Shown: positions 7,386 to 15,626 of the stretch, piece after piece
How positions within the stretch are numbered: position 1 is the stretch's first letter
Layout of the letters: each line of letters begins with the position of its first letter
DNA from: Clostridiaceae bacterium
GTDB taxonomy: Bacteria > Bacillota > Clostridia > Saccharofermentanales > UBA5734
Reading direction: 5' to 3'
DNA length: 25,855 nt
NCBI GenBank assembly: GCA_012729935.1
Contig: JAAYBY010000002.1
Location: 1-25,855 of the forward strand
The notes under the pieces: model-generated
The model's input: the letters and a program-made list of their open reading frames with translations, nothing else
The model's database searches: none
What the model was told of the DNA's origin: nothing
Made by a program: the position numbers and the translations under genes

Positions 7386-8795
7386 TTATCGACGACTGCG
7401 TCCTTCCAGAACAATCAGCTGAATCAGGCGCTTCAGGCGCAGTGACAGAGCAACAAGCTGATACAACATGATGAGCAGGAGTAATGTGCCACTAACGGCT
7501 ATGATGTAATATAAATTCCGATTGTTCTGCAAAATATTCAAAATCTGGTTCAGCAGCGTTATTGAGGAAAGAATTTGACGGTCTGGTCCGACATCGACTG
7601 TTATCAGGCTGCCATCTTTTAACTGAAAGATGACCTGACCGATTGTTGTGCCGAACTCAATGGGTTTTTGATGAGGTCCGTTTGAGCGGTATTGAATCGA
7701 TGATTCGATAAAATCATCGTTGATCGGGTGAATATAGTTGACTGTTCGACGGTAAATCAAGCCGAACACCTCGCCGTCTGACGTCTCTTCACGATAGCCT
7801 TCAAACGGCTCACCGGCTGTTACCAGAGATGACTGAATATAGTTGTCCTCAATGCCGTTGACCAGTGTCAAGAGATCTGATACGCGCTGTCCCGGCAGGC
7901 CACTGGCTGTGGCAATGACAATGTTAAAGTTATTGACACGACCGATCGCTGCTATGAATGCCTCGCCATTCATTTCAAAATAATAGGCCCCGGTAATTCT
8001 CCTTTCAGACAATGTCCAGATCGATTGGAGCACATTATGCATTGAAATGAGCCGATTGCTCTCCACCAGCAGGTATTCGCTTTCTTTCCTGATGATGTCA
8101 GCAAAAATCTGGTTGCTCATTGCAAAGGCAAGCAGTTTAGCCACATCACTAACCGTTGAATATTGCAGCGGCTTCAGGTTCAGGTTATCACCATTCAGAT
8201 TTGACGCATCATCGGGATCCGCCTGCGGGTTCTCATAAACCGGCTCACCCGTCGCGTTGAGAAACACCGTGTCATTAAGCTCGAGATTCTCTGCTTTCGT
8301 GTTCATGAGAACAACAAACGACTGCTCAACATTGCTGATCTGTTCTGCGATGGCAATTGCCGCTGCTTTGGAATGATAATAAATCAGCCGCAGCAACAGG
8401 TATTTTAGCGGATATTTGTCTCCTGTGTTCAAGAAAACACCATCGCCGGTTGTTTCGTTCATCGCAGCTGTTGCGGCAACACTACTGATGGTAACCATTG
8501 TATTCAAAGGCAGTCGTTCACAGGCGATCAATGCCGTCATCAGCTGCGAAGCAGCAGGGATAATGCGAACTTGATCAGCCTGCTTGGCGTAAAGCCTGCG
8601 GTCGCGTTCTGTGCTGGTCACAATGGCAGCTTCAGCAGAAAGATTCAGTTCAAGGTCAGGCTGATAGGTCAACGGTGTCTCGGTTTCTGCGCTGGAAACA
8701 GGCTGTAAGGGCATCATGAGCAGCCAGAAAACGAAACACAGCACAACACTGATTGTGCGCGATAATTTGACAGACAGTCTCGGGCAAGCCGGCAT
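7386..8795 (-). CDS. DacA-like protein (D-Ala-D-Ala carboxypeptidase fold), probably inactive
   Basis: A 469-residue protein with an N-terminal signal or anchor (14-35), a DacA/PBP5-type domain (about 48-300), a beta-rich domain resembling the PBP5 C-terminal domain (about 335-405), and a C-terminal membrane helix (about 425-447). Overall alignment with S11 carboxypeptidases is clear: LYAKQAD, LMTALIACE, AAAIAIAEQI and VVLMNTKAENLELNDTVFLN all match. Yet all three active-site motifs are changed: SxxK reads AASQ (81-84), SxN reads HSK (141-143), and KTG reads ITG (267-269). It therefore cannot acylate by the known mechanism and is probably a pseudoenzyme, perhaps a peptidoglycan sensor or scaffold. 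AAAGGAG lies 7 bases before the ATG. It is divergent from an AraC-type regulator gene. Confidence 0.85.
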   Translation of the reverse strand: MPACPRLSVKLSRTISVVLCFVFWLLMMPLQPVSSAETETPLTYQPDLELNLSAEAAIVTSTERDRRLYAKQADQVRIIPAASQLMTALIACERLPLNTMVTISSVAATAAMNETTGDGVFLNTGDKYPLKYLLLRLIYYHSKAAAIAIAEQISNVEQSFVVLMNTKAENLELNDTVFLNATGEPVYENPQADPDDASNLNGDNLNLKPLQYSTVSDVAKLLAFAMSNQIFADIIRKESEYLLVESNRLISMHNVLQSIWTLSERRITGAYYFEMNGEAFIAAIGRVNNFNIVIATASGLPGQRVSDLLTLVNGIEDNYIQSSLVTAGEPFEGYREETSDGEVFGLIYRRTVNYIHPINDDFIESSIQYRSNGPHQKPIEFGTTIGQVIFQLKDGSLITVDVGPDRQILSSITLLNQILNILQNNRNLYYIIAVSGTLLLLIMLYQLVALSLRLKRLIQLIVLEGRSRR

Positions 8796-8862
8796 TCACA
8801 AGCTCCTTTTGGTGTCACATGAGAATTAACTCTGACTCAGATAACTGTGATCCTATCCTCGT

Positions 8863-8871
8863 ATTTTACCA
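8863..8871 (-). promoter_or_regulatory. Possible extended -10 promoter of the DacA-like gene
   Basis: On the minus strand TGG-TAAAAT (TAAAAT at 8863-8868) makes a good extended -10. No convincing -35 lies at 16-18 bases, so the call rests on the -10 alone. Transcription would begin near 8855, about 60 bases before the ATG. Confidence 0.35.
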
Positions 8872-8902
8872 TAAGCACAGAGGAAAAATCAGATATATTG
8901 GT

Positions 8903-8931
8903 TTGCCAGCCATCAACTTTATGGGTACAAT
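8903..8931 (+). promoter_or_regulatory. Predicted sigma-A promoter of the AraC-family gene
   Basis: TTGCCA (8903-8908), a 17-base spacer and TACAAT (8926-8931) each match five of six consensus positions. A start near 8938 leaves a leader of about 67 bases before ATG 9005. This supports the shorter reading of the regulator, because the longer frame would begin upstream of the promoter. Confidence 0.55.
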
Positions 8932-9004
8932 TGCAGAATCACTTTCTTCAGTTGAATTGACATCATACTGGCGAGACAACCTGGCAGTGAAGAAGGTAGG
9001 GATC

Positions 9005-9925
9005 ATGCTTATTCATTTGTTAAAACAGACGATCCGCTCGGAAGCAAGGCAGTTGGTTCCTCTGCAGATTTGTCTGACACAGCCGGAAACAATCTGGCTT
9101 TACCTTGGGCAGGCGCGGATGTTGCCGGAATGTCTGGATCGTCTGGACAGATATCGGTTGATTGTCACGCTGACACACCGGGAAATTTTCTGTATCGATC
9201 AATACAGGATGGTTTGTGAACCTCTGACGATTTTGCTGGTTGCCCCGGGACAGCAAGTCTGGCAGGACTTATCGGATGACGATCATCATGACGCGATGAC
9301 CCATCTTGTATTAACCGTCAAGCCGACCTTTTTGAGAAATATCCTGCACGGAGAAGACGCTGTAAGGCTGGCAACGACCAGACCGGTCGTCATAGAACCT
9401 GATGCGCTGCTCTATCGAGTGCTGCTGAGTTTCATGGGTGTCTGCAGAGATTGTGAGCAGCTGCAGCACGAGCTGCTGATCTGTATCATCCGACAATTCA
9501 TGCTGCAGCTTAAGCCTCATGTTGAAGAGGTGAGTCAAATTGACCGAATCAATGACTGCTCTCTTACGGCTGTAGTTCCAGAAAACATCCAACAATCATT
9601 TCAATATCTGACGGCACACTATGACCAGCCGGTTCGACTGTCTCATCTGGCTGCCCTATCAGGGCTATCTGTAAACTATCTCATCAAACAGTTTAATCAA
9701 CACTATGGGATGAGTCCGCATCGGATGCTTGTTCACGTACGTGTCAAGCGAGCCAGTTTATTACTTTCAGTGACAAATTTGCCGGCTTCTCAGATTTCTG
9801 CTCAATGCGGATTTTGTTCCGGAAGTCATTTTGCTGCTGCTTTTCATGAGGAAACCGGCCTGACACCCATTCAGTATAGAAAGCAATACAGAATGTCGAC
9901 TCTGCCGGCCAACTTGCGTGATTGA
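9005..9925 (+). CDS. AraC-family transcriptional regulator
   Basis: A 306-residue DNA-binding regulator. The N-terminal two thirds (about 1-190) form a mostly beta, cupin-like sensor region (ETIWLYLGQARMLPE, EPLTILLVAPGQQVW). The last 100 residues carry the double helix-turn-helix of the family: VRLSHLAALSGLSVNYLIKQF for the first, then the conserved ISAQCGF...GSHFAAAFHEETGLTPIQYRK for the second. The frame is open from 8819, but ATG 9005 is preferred: it has AAGG at 8993-8996, follows a good promoter, and gives the usual family length of about 300. The sensor ligand is unknown. It is divergent from the DacA-like gene and followed by an M28-like lipoprotein gene, so it may regulate these envelope genes; that link is inferred from position only. 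Confidence 0.88.
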   Translation: MLIHLLKQTIRSEARQLVPLQICLTQPETIWLYLGQARMLPECLDRLDRYRLIVTLTHREIFCIDQYRMVCEPLTILLVAPGQQVWQDLSDDDHHDAMTHLVLTVKPTFLRNILHGEDAVRLATTRPVVIEPDALLYRVLLSFMGVCRDCEQLQHELLICIIRQFMLQLKPHVEEVSQIDRINDCSLTAVVPENIQQSFQYLTAHYDQPVRLSHLAALSGLSVNYLIKQFNQHYGMSPHRMLVHVRVKRASLLLSVTNLPASQISAQCGFCSGSHFAAAFHEETGLTPIQYRKQYRMSTLPANLRD

Positions 9926-9942
9926 CTGACAGCAAGTACAAT
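9914..9942 (+). promoter_or_regulatory. Possible promoter of the M28-like lipoprotein gene
   Basis: TTGCGT (9914-9919), a 17-base spacer and TACAAT (9937-9942) at the very end of the araC-type gene. The -35 is weak (three of six). It would start transcription near 9949, about 115 bases before ATG 10065. Confidence 0.33.
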
Positions 9943-10064
9943 AAAGCTGATTCTCAAATGGTCAGATTTCGCTGAACAATAGAGATCTAATTTGGCCATT
10001 CAAGATGAAAGGAGCCAGCCCGCTGCTGCCCTATACTGACAGCAGAGCAGCTGAACAATCATAC

Positions 10065-11402
10065 ATGAAGTTAACTCGCACGATATTAAAGGGCTATCGT
10101 ATCAGGGGATTCCTTCTGGTCATGGTGCTTGTATCATCACTTTTTTTGTCCGCCTGTCAGCCAGATGAACCGGAAACGGTGATCAAACCGGCTGATTATG
10201 GTCGATATGGATCCAACCTTGCGCTGAAGCTTGCGCGAGACTATCCTCTGCGCAGTGCGGGATCAACTCAGGAAAAAAGAGCCGGGGACTGGATCATCAA
10301 AATGTTTGAAGAAGAGGACTTTGAACCGGACGTTTCGACGTTTTACTTCCAGGATGATGAAGGCAATACACGATCTTCGAGAAATATCAGCATCCGGATA
10401 CCTGGCCAAGGATTCACATTAACAGATGATCAGGGCAAGACACAGTCGTTCCGGCGTAATGTGATTATTGGCGCTCATTATGATACATTTTTTTCTGAAG
10501 AAGATCTTAATGCCTATCTGGAATCACTTGAAGCTGTTGAAACCGATTCGGCTGAACCAACTCCCACCAGCAGTCCTGATATCCTGGAAGAACCGACTCT
10601 GGCGGATTATGACGGCATTCATGATAATGCCTCCGGTATCGGCGCACTTCTTCTGATAGCCCGTGAACTTAAACAGGAAGTATTCGGATATGACGTTACA
10701 CTGGTCGCTTTTGGTGCGGGCGAATCAGGACAGGCTGGTGCCCGTGCCTATGCCAAAAAAATGAGTCGTTCGGATATTGAAGCAACAGACGCCATGTACT
10801 GCATTGATTCGATTTATGCCGGAGATAAAATGTACGCGCACGCAGGCCAGAATTCCATCCGTAGCTATTATAGAAAAGATTATGAGAAAAGACGCAAGCT
10901 GTACGAAGTGACTGATGTCTTCTATGAACATGAACTTTATACGAATAATGAGTATATGCTATATACGAACCAGTCATCGTTTGATGTTTATTTCGGCAAT
11001 CTTTCGTCATCCGTACTATACCGCGAGTGGACGTTGACTGAGTCAGATTATCTGCCTTTTGATGAACTCGATATTCCGATCGTTTTCTTTGAATCTTACG
11101 ATTACGATGGATCATCCATAGAATCTCTGAAGGAAAGCAAGAACCCTGCCTTTGCATCGACAACCGGTGCGATACGGCATACTGTGTATGATACAACTGG
11201 ATTTATTGGCCAGGTGATGAATCTGAAGCGGTCTTCCATAGAACAGGATGAAAAATCCGGTGTGGATAATCGCGTTGATCATCTGACAAAACGAATCAAC
11301 AACACATCGTTTATCATCATTGAAGCCATAAAAAAAGGCGTTCATAACGCTGAGATGCAGAATCAGGCACTGCAAACGAGTGAACAGACAACAACAGGAT
11401 GA
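10065..11402 (+). CDS. M28-family metallopeptidase-like lipoprotein with altered active site
   Basis: A 445-residue exported lipoprotein: a basic N-terminus, a hydrophobic stretch and lipobox LSAC with the lipidated Cys at 31. The M28 zinc-peptidase domain follows. Zinc-ligand positions are present: H138 in GAHYD, D187 in HDNASG, E220, D248 in CIDSI, and H372 in IRHTVYD. The family's EE pair, whose first Glu is the general base, reads Gly219-Glu220 (FGAGESGQAG), so hydrolysis may be lost or altered. An acidic, Pro/Thr/Ser-rich insertion of about 30 residues lies between the first two ligands. The frame opens at ATG 10005, but ATG 10065 gives a normal signal peptide; neither has a strong ribosome site. 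It likely sits on the outer face of the membrane. Confidence 0.83.
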   Translation: MKLTRTILKGYRIRGFLLVMVLVSSLFLSACQPDEPETVIKPADYGRYGSNLALKLARDYPLRSAGSTQEKRAGDWIIKMFEEEDFEPDVSTFYFQDDEGNTRSSRNISIRIPGQGFTLTDDQGKTQSFRRNVIIGAHYDTFFSEEDLNAYLESLEAVETDSAEPTPTSSPDILEEPTLADYDGIHDNASGIGALLLIARELKQEVFGYDVTLVAFGAGESGQAGARAYAKKMSRSDIEATDAMYCIDSIYAGDKMYAHAGQNSIRSYYRKDYEKRRKLYEVTDVFYEHELYTNNEYMLYTNQSSFDVYFGNLSSSVLYREWTLTESDYLPFDELDIPIVFFESYDYDGSSIESLKESKNPAFASTTGAIRHTVYDTTGFIGQVMNLKRSSIEQDEKSGVDNRVDHLTKRINNTSFIIIEAIKKGVHNAEMQNQALQTSEQTTTG

Positions 11403-11491
11403 TCGGGTAAGTGAACAACAACTGAAGCGATCGCCTGTAGCCAGTTTATCATCCACCCGGCCGATCGGTTAAAACGAAGGAGGAAAATGAG

Positions 11492-12448
11492 ATGCTGCAC
11501 GATCATAACGGGCTTCTTCTGCTGAGTACATCTGCCTTTAAAACCTGGTTTATATGGATTGTCGTCTGTGCGATTCTTGTTATGCTGGTGATTCGAAACA
11601 TTCGAATTGTTCCAGAGGCAACCGCTTTCATCATCGAACGTCTGGGTGCTTATCGAACAGCCTGGCCAGTTGGAATCCATGTAAAGATTCCTGTGATTGA
11701 ACGTGTCGCCAAAGTTGTCTCACTGAAGGAAAAAGTGATCGATTTCCCACCGCAGGCTGTCATCACCAAGGATAATGTATCTATACAGATTGATACCGTG
11801 TTCTTTGTTCAGGTAACTGATCCAAAACAATACGCCTATGGGACAGAAAACCCGATTCTGGCAATCGAAAACCTTTCAGCTACTTCACTTCGGAATTTAA
11901 TCGGCGCATTAACGCTTGATGAGACTCTGGCCGACAGAAAACAGATCAGCATGCACATGTTGCAGGAACTGAATTCGTCTGCGGCAGATTGGGGAATTCG
12001 GATTAACCGTATCGAGTTGAAAGACATTCTCCCGCCGCAGGAAATCCAGGAAGCACTGGAGCGTCAGATGAAAGCTGAACGAGAGAAACGCGAAAAGATA
12101 CTGCTGGCTGAAGGCGAAAAGGAAGCTGCGATCCGGCGCGCTGAAGGTGAAAAGGAAGCAGCTGTTCTGAAAGCTGAGGCAGCCCGTGAAACAACGGTAC
12201 GAGAAGCCCGGGGCCGTGCTGAAGCCATTGTCATCATCCAGGAGGCCACAGCCCGAGGTCTCGAAATAATCAAAGCAGTCGATGCCGACCAGACCCTGAT
12301 CGCGCTTAAGCGTCTTGAAGCAATCGGTCAAATAGCCGACAGTCCGGCGACCAAAATCATCATACCATCAGATCTGCAATCCTTAGCAGGTCTCTCGTGG
12401 GCACCGGAAGAGCTGAAAATTAATGGGGGGAAGGCAGAGACGCGTTGA
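11492..12448 (+). CDS. SPFH/band 7 (stomatin-like) membrane protein
   Basis: A 318-residue stomatin/paraslipin-type protein: an N-terminal membrane helix (about 18-35), an SPFH domain (about 38-190, with IVPEATAFIIERLGAY and the LRNLIGALTLDE segment), then a charged coiled coil with near-repeats of an 11-residue unit (AEGEKEAA twice, then a degenerate copy), and a short hydrophobic C-terminal region. Such proteins form large oligomers that organise membrane microdomains. Most bacterial stomatin-type genes sit beside an NfeD partner; none is found in this window. AAGGAGG at 11477-11483 is eight bases before the ATG. Its TGA overlaps the TTG start of hemW, so the two are translationally coupled, although no functional link between the families is known to me. 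Confidence 0.9.
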   Translation: MLHDHNGLLLLSTSAFKTWFIWIVVCAILVMLVIRNIRIVPEATAFIIERLGAYRTAWPVGIHVKIPVIERVAKVVSLKEKVIDFPPQAVITKDNVSIQIDTVFFVQVTDPKQYAYGTENPILAIENLSATSLRNLIGALTLDETLADRKQISMHMLQELNSSAADWGIRINRIELKDILPPQEIQEALERQMKAEREKREKILLAEGEKEAAIRRAEGEKEAAVLKAEAARETTVREARGRAEAIVIIQEATARGLEIIKAVDADQTLIALKRLEAIGQIADSPATKIIIPSDLQSLAGLSWAPEELKINGGKAETR

Positions 12449-13665
12449 TTCAGTGGCCTGAGCAGGCTGTCACTGCAGCCTACATCCATATTCCGTTCTG
12501 TATCAGCAAATGTGCTTATTGTGACTTTCTGTCATTTTCAGCTTGTGCACCCGAACGCCGTCAGGCATATGTGCAAGCGCTCCTTAATGAAATCGAGCAG
12601 ACTGCATCGCTGACTCATGACTCGTTGTCAGCGAAAAGCAGGCTGGAAACTGTTTATGTCGGAGGCGGTACTCCGACTGTTTTATCTGAAGACCAGTGTG
12701 TATCGATCATGCAGAAAATTCAGACTGAATTTGCTTTGACAGAAGATGCAGAATGTACAATCGAGGCTAATCCAGGCACTGTAACACACGAAAAACTTGT
12801 CAGATGCCGGTCTGCGGGATTTAATCGTATCAGCTTTGGCGTCCAGGCTGTCCAGCCTCATCTGCTGCACATGATGGGACGTATCCATACTGCGGAACAA
12901 GCTCAGGAAAGTATCGAAGACGCTTCTAGGGCAGGCTTTCGTAATATCAGTGCCGATATATTGTTCGGGTTGCCTGGTCAGACACTTCAAGATGTTCGTG
13001 ACACGCTGCAAAGGGTGCTTAGCTGGCCGGTTACACATGTATCTTATTACGGTTTGATTCTGGAAGAAGGGACACCTTTGGCTGACCAGTGCTATAAAGG
13101 ATTTCTGACACTGCCTGATGATCAGACCGAACGTGAACACTATCACTTGATCCGTGACGTTCTGGAAGCCAATGGCTTTCAGCAATATGAAATCAGCAGC
13201 AGTGCCCGCGATGGTTTTTCCTGCCGACATAACCTGACCTATTGGCGGGGATTACCGTATCACGGATTTGGCTGCGGCGCTCATCGTTTTGTTAACGGCT
13301 GGAGAGGGTCCAATACAAACGACTTGGATGAATATATCAACAATTTCAGCAACCGTTATACATTACCTGATCGACCGGTTCACCGGCACTATGGTCAAAA
13401 GCTGAATATCCCTGCCGCCCATTGGCATGAGTCGATCGATTATGAGGAGGCCATGCGGGAGATGATGCTGCTGGGGTTCCGCTTGACGAAAGGTATTTCT
13501 GCCCGGGTTTTCAAGGCTCGCTTTGGCTGCGGCTATCAAGAGGTGTTTGCTGATTCACTGGATCTTCTGCTCAGACAACATCTAATCGCCATAGAGGGTG
13601 ATTTAATTCGACTCAGCCGTAAAGGCCTTGATTTTGCCAATGACGTTTTTCGCCAGTTCGTTTAA
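12445..13665 (+). CDS. hemW: Radical SAM heme chaperone HemW (HemN-like)
   Basis: A 406-residue radical S-adenosylmethionine protein. C19, C23 and C26 (CISKCAYCDF) bind the 4Fe-4S cluster; the residue two past the last Cys is Phe rather than the extra Cys of true coproporphyrinogen oxidase HemN, which favours HemW, a heme-binding insertase. GGGTPTVL is the SAM-binding segment and the HemN C-terminal domain covers about 290-400. Its place directly before hrcA is the usual one in Bacillota. The start is TTG 12445, overlapping the SPFH stop, with a GGGGGGAAGG ribosome site at 12425-12434; no other start codon lies before the conserved AAYIHIPFC. Older annotation would call it coproporphyrinogen III oxidase. 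Confidence 0.92.
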   Translation: MIQWPEQAVTAAYIHIPFCISKCAYCDFLSFSACAPERRQAYVQALLNEIEQTASLTHDSLSAKSRLETVYVGGGTPTVLSEDQCVSIMQKIQTEFALTEDAECTIEANPGTVTHEKLVRCRSAGFNRISFGVQAVQPHLLHMMGRIHTAEQAQESIEDASRAGFRNISADILFGLPGQTLQDVRDTLQRVLSWPVTHVSYYGLILEEGTPLADQCYKGFLTLPDDQTEREHYHLIRDVLEANGFQQYEISSSARDGFSCRHNLTYWRGLPYHGFGCGAHRFVNGWRGSNTNDLDEYINNFSNRYTLPDRPVHRHYGQKLNIPAAHWHESIDYEEAMREMMLLGFRLTKGISARVFKARFGCGYQEVFADSLDLLLRQHLIAIEGDLIRLSRKGLDFANDVFRQFV

Positions 13666-13725
13666 ACCCTTGACTGTCGTTCATAAATCTTTCACATCGT
13701 TGCCATGAAAAGCCGTGACTGCTGA

Positions 13726-13754
13726 TTGACACAGGAAGATGATGGTGGTAAATT
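13726..13754 (+). promoter_or_regulatory. Sigma-A promoter of the hrcA-grpE-dnaK-dnaJ operon
   Basis: TTGACA (13726-13731), a 17-base spacer and TAAATT (13749-13754). Transcription would begin at about 13761, inside the CIRCE operator that starts five bases after the -10 box, which is the standard arrangement for HrcA repression. Confidence 0.75.
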
Positions 13755-13758
13755 ATCA

Positions 13759-13785
13759 TTAGCACTCTAAAGGTAAGAGTGCTAA
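13759..13785 (+). promoter_or_regulatory. CIRCE operator (HrcA-binding inverted repeat)
   Basis: A perfect match to the consensus TTAGCACTC-N9-GAGTGCTAA: left arm 13759-13767, nine-base spacer 13768-13776, right arm 13777-13785. The repressor HrcA, encoded just downstream, binds here and is released on heat shock when unfolded protein titrates chaperones. It is the only copy in the window; none lies before dnaK or dnaJ. Confidence 0.97.
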
Positions 13786-13806
13786 CATTCTGTCAGAAAG
13801 GAGTCG

Positions 13807-14961
13807 ATGCTGTTTATGTCCAATCAACAATCGCTTGATGATCGCAAAAGGAATATTCTCAAGGCTGTCGTTGATGATTATATCGAGACTGCTGAACCGG
13901 TCGGCTCCAAAGCTCTGGTGGATAAGCACCATTTTACATGGAGTTCTGCAACGATTCGAAATGAGATGGCTGAACTTGAAGCTTTAGGGTATCTGGAGCA
14001 GCCACATACATCAGCCGGACGTATACCATCTGACAAGGGATACCGGGCTTATGTTGACAATCTTGTTCAGGTGGAGGATGTATCCACTGAGGAAGCTGAA
14101 AAGATCAGGCACTATCTGAAGGACAGTCTGGATGAGCTGACCGGGTTAATCCGCAAAGCGTCAACACTGCTGTCTGACACGACAGGGTACACATCATTAG
14201 CATTATCGCCCCATGTGACGCAGAGTCATCTACAACAGATTAAAATGCTGATGATCGAGCCGGGGCGAGCCTTGGTTGTCGTGGTTTTGTCTGCCGGTGT
14301 TGTTAAAGACCGGATTGTCCGGGTGCCGGATATATTAGATGCTAACCAGTTGATGCAGATTGCTGCTGCGATTGAAGAAGGACTATCTGGCATGACACTC
14401 AACGACATAACACTTGTTACTGTCGCATCGGCAGCAAGACACGCAGCGCTTCCTGAATCACTCCTGAATCAGGTTTTGTATGAGGCCTATGTTTCAATCA
14501 AGCAGGCTGATAATCTGGAACTATACATCGAAGGGCAGCATAATCTGCTCTCATTTCCGGAATTTCATGACATTAATAAAGCACAGACTTTTTTTAAGAC
14601 GCTGGCTTGTGATGGCATGATTGCCGGCTATATGAGTGAATTAAAAGAGAATGATCCGGAGCAGTCAGATAATTCGTTTGACACAGAAGATCCGTGTGTG
14701 CAGGATGGTAAACGGATTTGTCCCGCGTACATGATTCGGATCGGTCAGGAAATCGCAGTTGAAGGGTTACGGGATTGCAGCTTTGTAACGACAACTTATA
14801 AAATGGGATCTGTCGTTGCCGGACGGATTGGCGTAATCGGCCCAAAACGGATGGCATACAGCAAAGTCATTTCAAATATCAGCTTTGTTAAGCAAACCAT
14901 CAATGAGAACTTGAGACAAATAGCACAAGGTGAAGAAATATCGGAGGAAAATCGGACATGA
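13807..14961 (+). CDS. hrcA: Heat-inducible transcription repressor HrcA
   Basis: A 384-residue repressor, somewhat longer than the usual 340-350. The N-terminal winged helix holds the family signature (RKRNILKAVVDDYIETAEPVG, then SSATIRNEMAELEALGYLEQPHTSAGRIPSDKGYR). The GAF-like middle and C-terminal regions follow, with VEGLRDCSFVTTTY and the GRIGVIGPKRMAYSKVI motif. It binds the CIRCE element 22 bases upstream and so controls its own operon. The start is ambiguous: ATG 13807 is only three bases after AAAGGAG (13797-13803), while ATG 13816 is 12 bases away; both give complete domains. The TGA overlaps the grpE ATG. A stretch rich in Asp and Glu near residues 280-300 accounts for part of the extra length. 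Confidence 0.95.
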   Translation: MLFMSNQQSLDDRKRNILKAVVDDYIETAEPVGSKALVDKHHFTWSSATIRNEMAELEALGYLEQPHTSAGRIPSDKGYRAYVDNLVQVEDVSTEEAEKIRHYLKDSLDELTGLIRKASTLLSDTTGYTSLALSPHVTQSHLQQIKMLMIEPGRALVVVVLSAGVVKDRIVRVPDILDANQLMQIAAAIEEGLSGMTLNDITLVTVASAARHAALPESLLNQVLYEAYVSIKQADNLELYIEGQHNLLSFPEFHDINKAQTFFKTLACDGMIAGYMSELKENDPEQSDNSFDTEDPCVQDGKRICPAYMIRIGQEIAVEGLRDCSFVTTTYKMGSVVAGRIGVIGPKRMAYSKVISNISFVKQTINENLRQIAQGEEISEENRT

Positions 14962-15569
14962 AACAGCAGAGTCAACACGATCATTCGTCAAACGAAGCCG
15001 AAGATACGATGAATGAGCATGCAAACAACGAAAAACCGCAGAAAAAGGAAAGAAAGCAGACGGAATTTCCTGCAAAAGATGACAAGAAATATCTGAAGGA
15101 AATAGAGACGCTGAAGGAAGCTGCTGCAGTGAGAGAGCAGGAAAACAAATCGCTATCCGACCAGTATTTGCGATTGATGGCTGAATACGACAACTTCCGA
15201 CGTCGCAGCCAGAAAGAAAAAGAAGCGTTATATGAAGACAGCGTCGCAGAGGTGGTCCGCGAGTGGCTCCCTGTTTTGGACAACCTCGACAGAGCCGAAT
15301 TTTCAGCGAATCAGTATCATTCGGAGGAAGCCAGGAAAATTGCTGAAGGCATTACGATGATCAGGAAGCAGGCGTATGAGATTCTGGACGCGCTTGGTGT
15401 CCAGCCGATCGATTGCTGTGGCCAGCCGTTTGATCCGAATCTACACAATGCTGTCATGCATGTCGAGGATGAATCGCTTGGTGTTTCGACCGTCGTTGAA
15501 GAATTTACAAAAGGATATGTGCGAAAAGATCGTGTAATCCGGCATAGTGTGGTAAAAGTTGCGAATTGA
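14958..15569 (+). CDS. grpE: Nucleotide exchange factor GrpE
   Basis: A 203-residue cytoplasmic dimer that releases ADP from DnaK. The first 60 residues are charged and disordered, residues about 60-115 form the coiled-coil stalk, and the signature regions follow: LRLMAEYDNFRRRSQKEKE, WLPVLDNLDRAEF, LDALGVQPIDCCGQPFDPNLHNAV and the C-terminal KGYVRKDRVIRHSVVKV. The gene starts inside the hrcA stop (ATGA), with GGAGG at 14943-14947 ten bases upstream, so it is translationally coupled to the repressor. It is separated from dnaK by 57 bases, in which no second promoter or CIRCE copy is evident. Confidence 0.96.
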   Translation: MKQQSQHDHSSNEAEDTMNEHANNEKPQKKERKQTEFPAKDDKKYLKEIETLKEAAAVREQENKSLSDQYLRLMAEYDNFRRRSQKEKEALYEDSVAEVVREWLPVLDNLDRAEFSANQYHSEEARKIAEGITMIRKQAYEILDALGVQPIDCCGQPFDPNLHNAVMHVEDESLGVSTVVEEFTKGYVRKDRVIRHSVVKVAN

Positions 15570-15626
15570 ATCATTTCGCAGCATATATAAGAATTGTGAA
15601 TAGAGTCTACATAGGAGGACAAACAA

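Noticed and set aside
8819..9004. 62-residue extension of the AraC-type regulator
   Set aside because: The upstream ATG has no ribosome site, and a good promoter (8903-8931) lies downstream of it.
12109..12186. Tandem DNA repeat in the SPFH gene
   Set aside because: It is an imperfect 33-base period that encodes the charged coiled-coil repeat normal for stomatin-like proteins.
12682..13230. Long antisense open frames inside real genes (for example here within hemW)
   Set aside because: They lie wholly within genes with clear family motifs, lack ribosome sites, and have composition typical of reverse-strand shadows.
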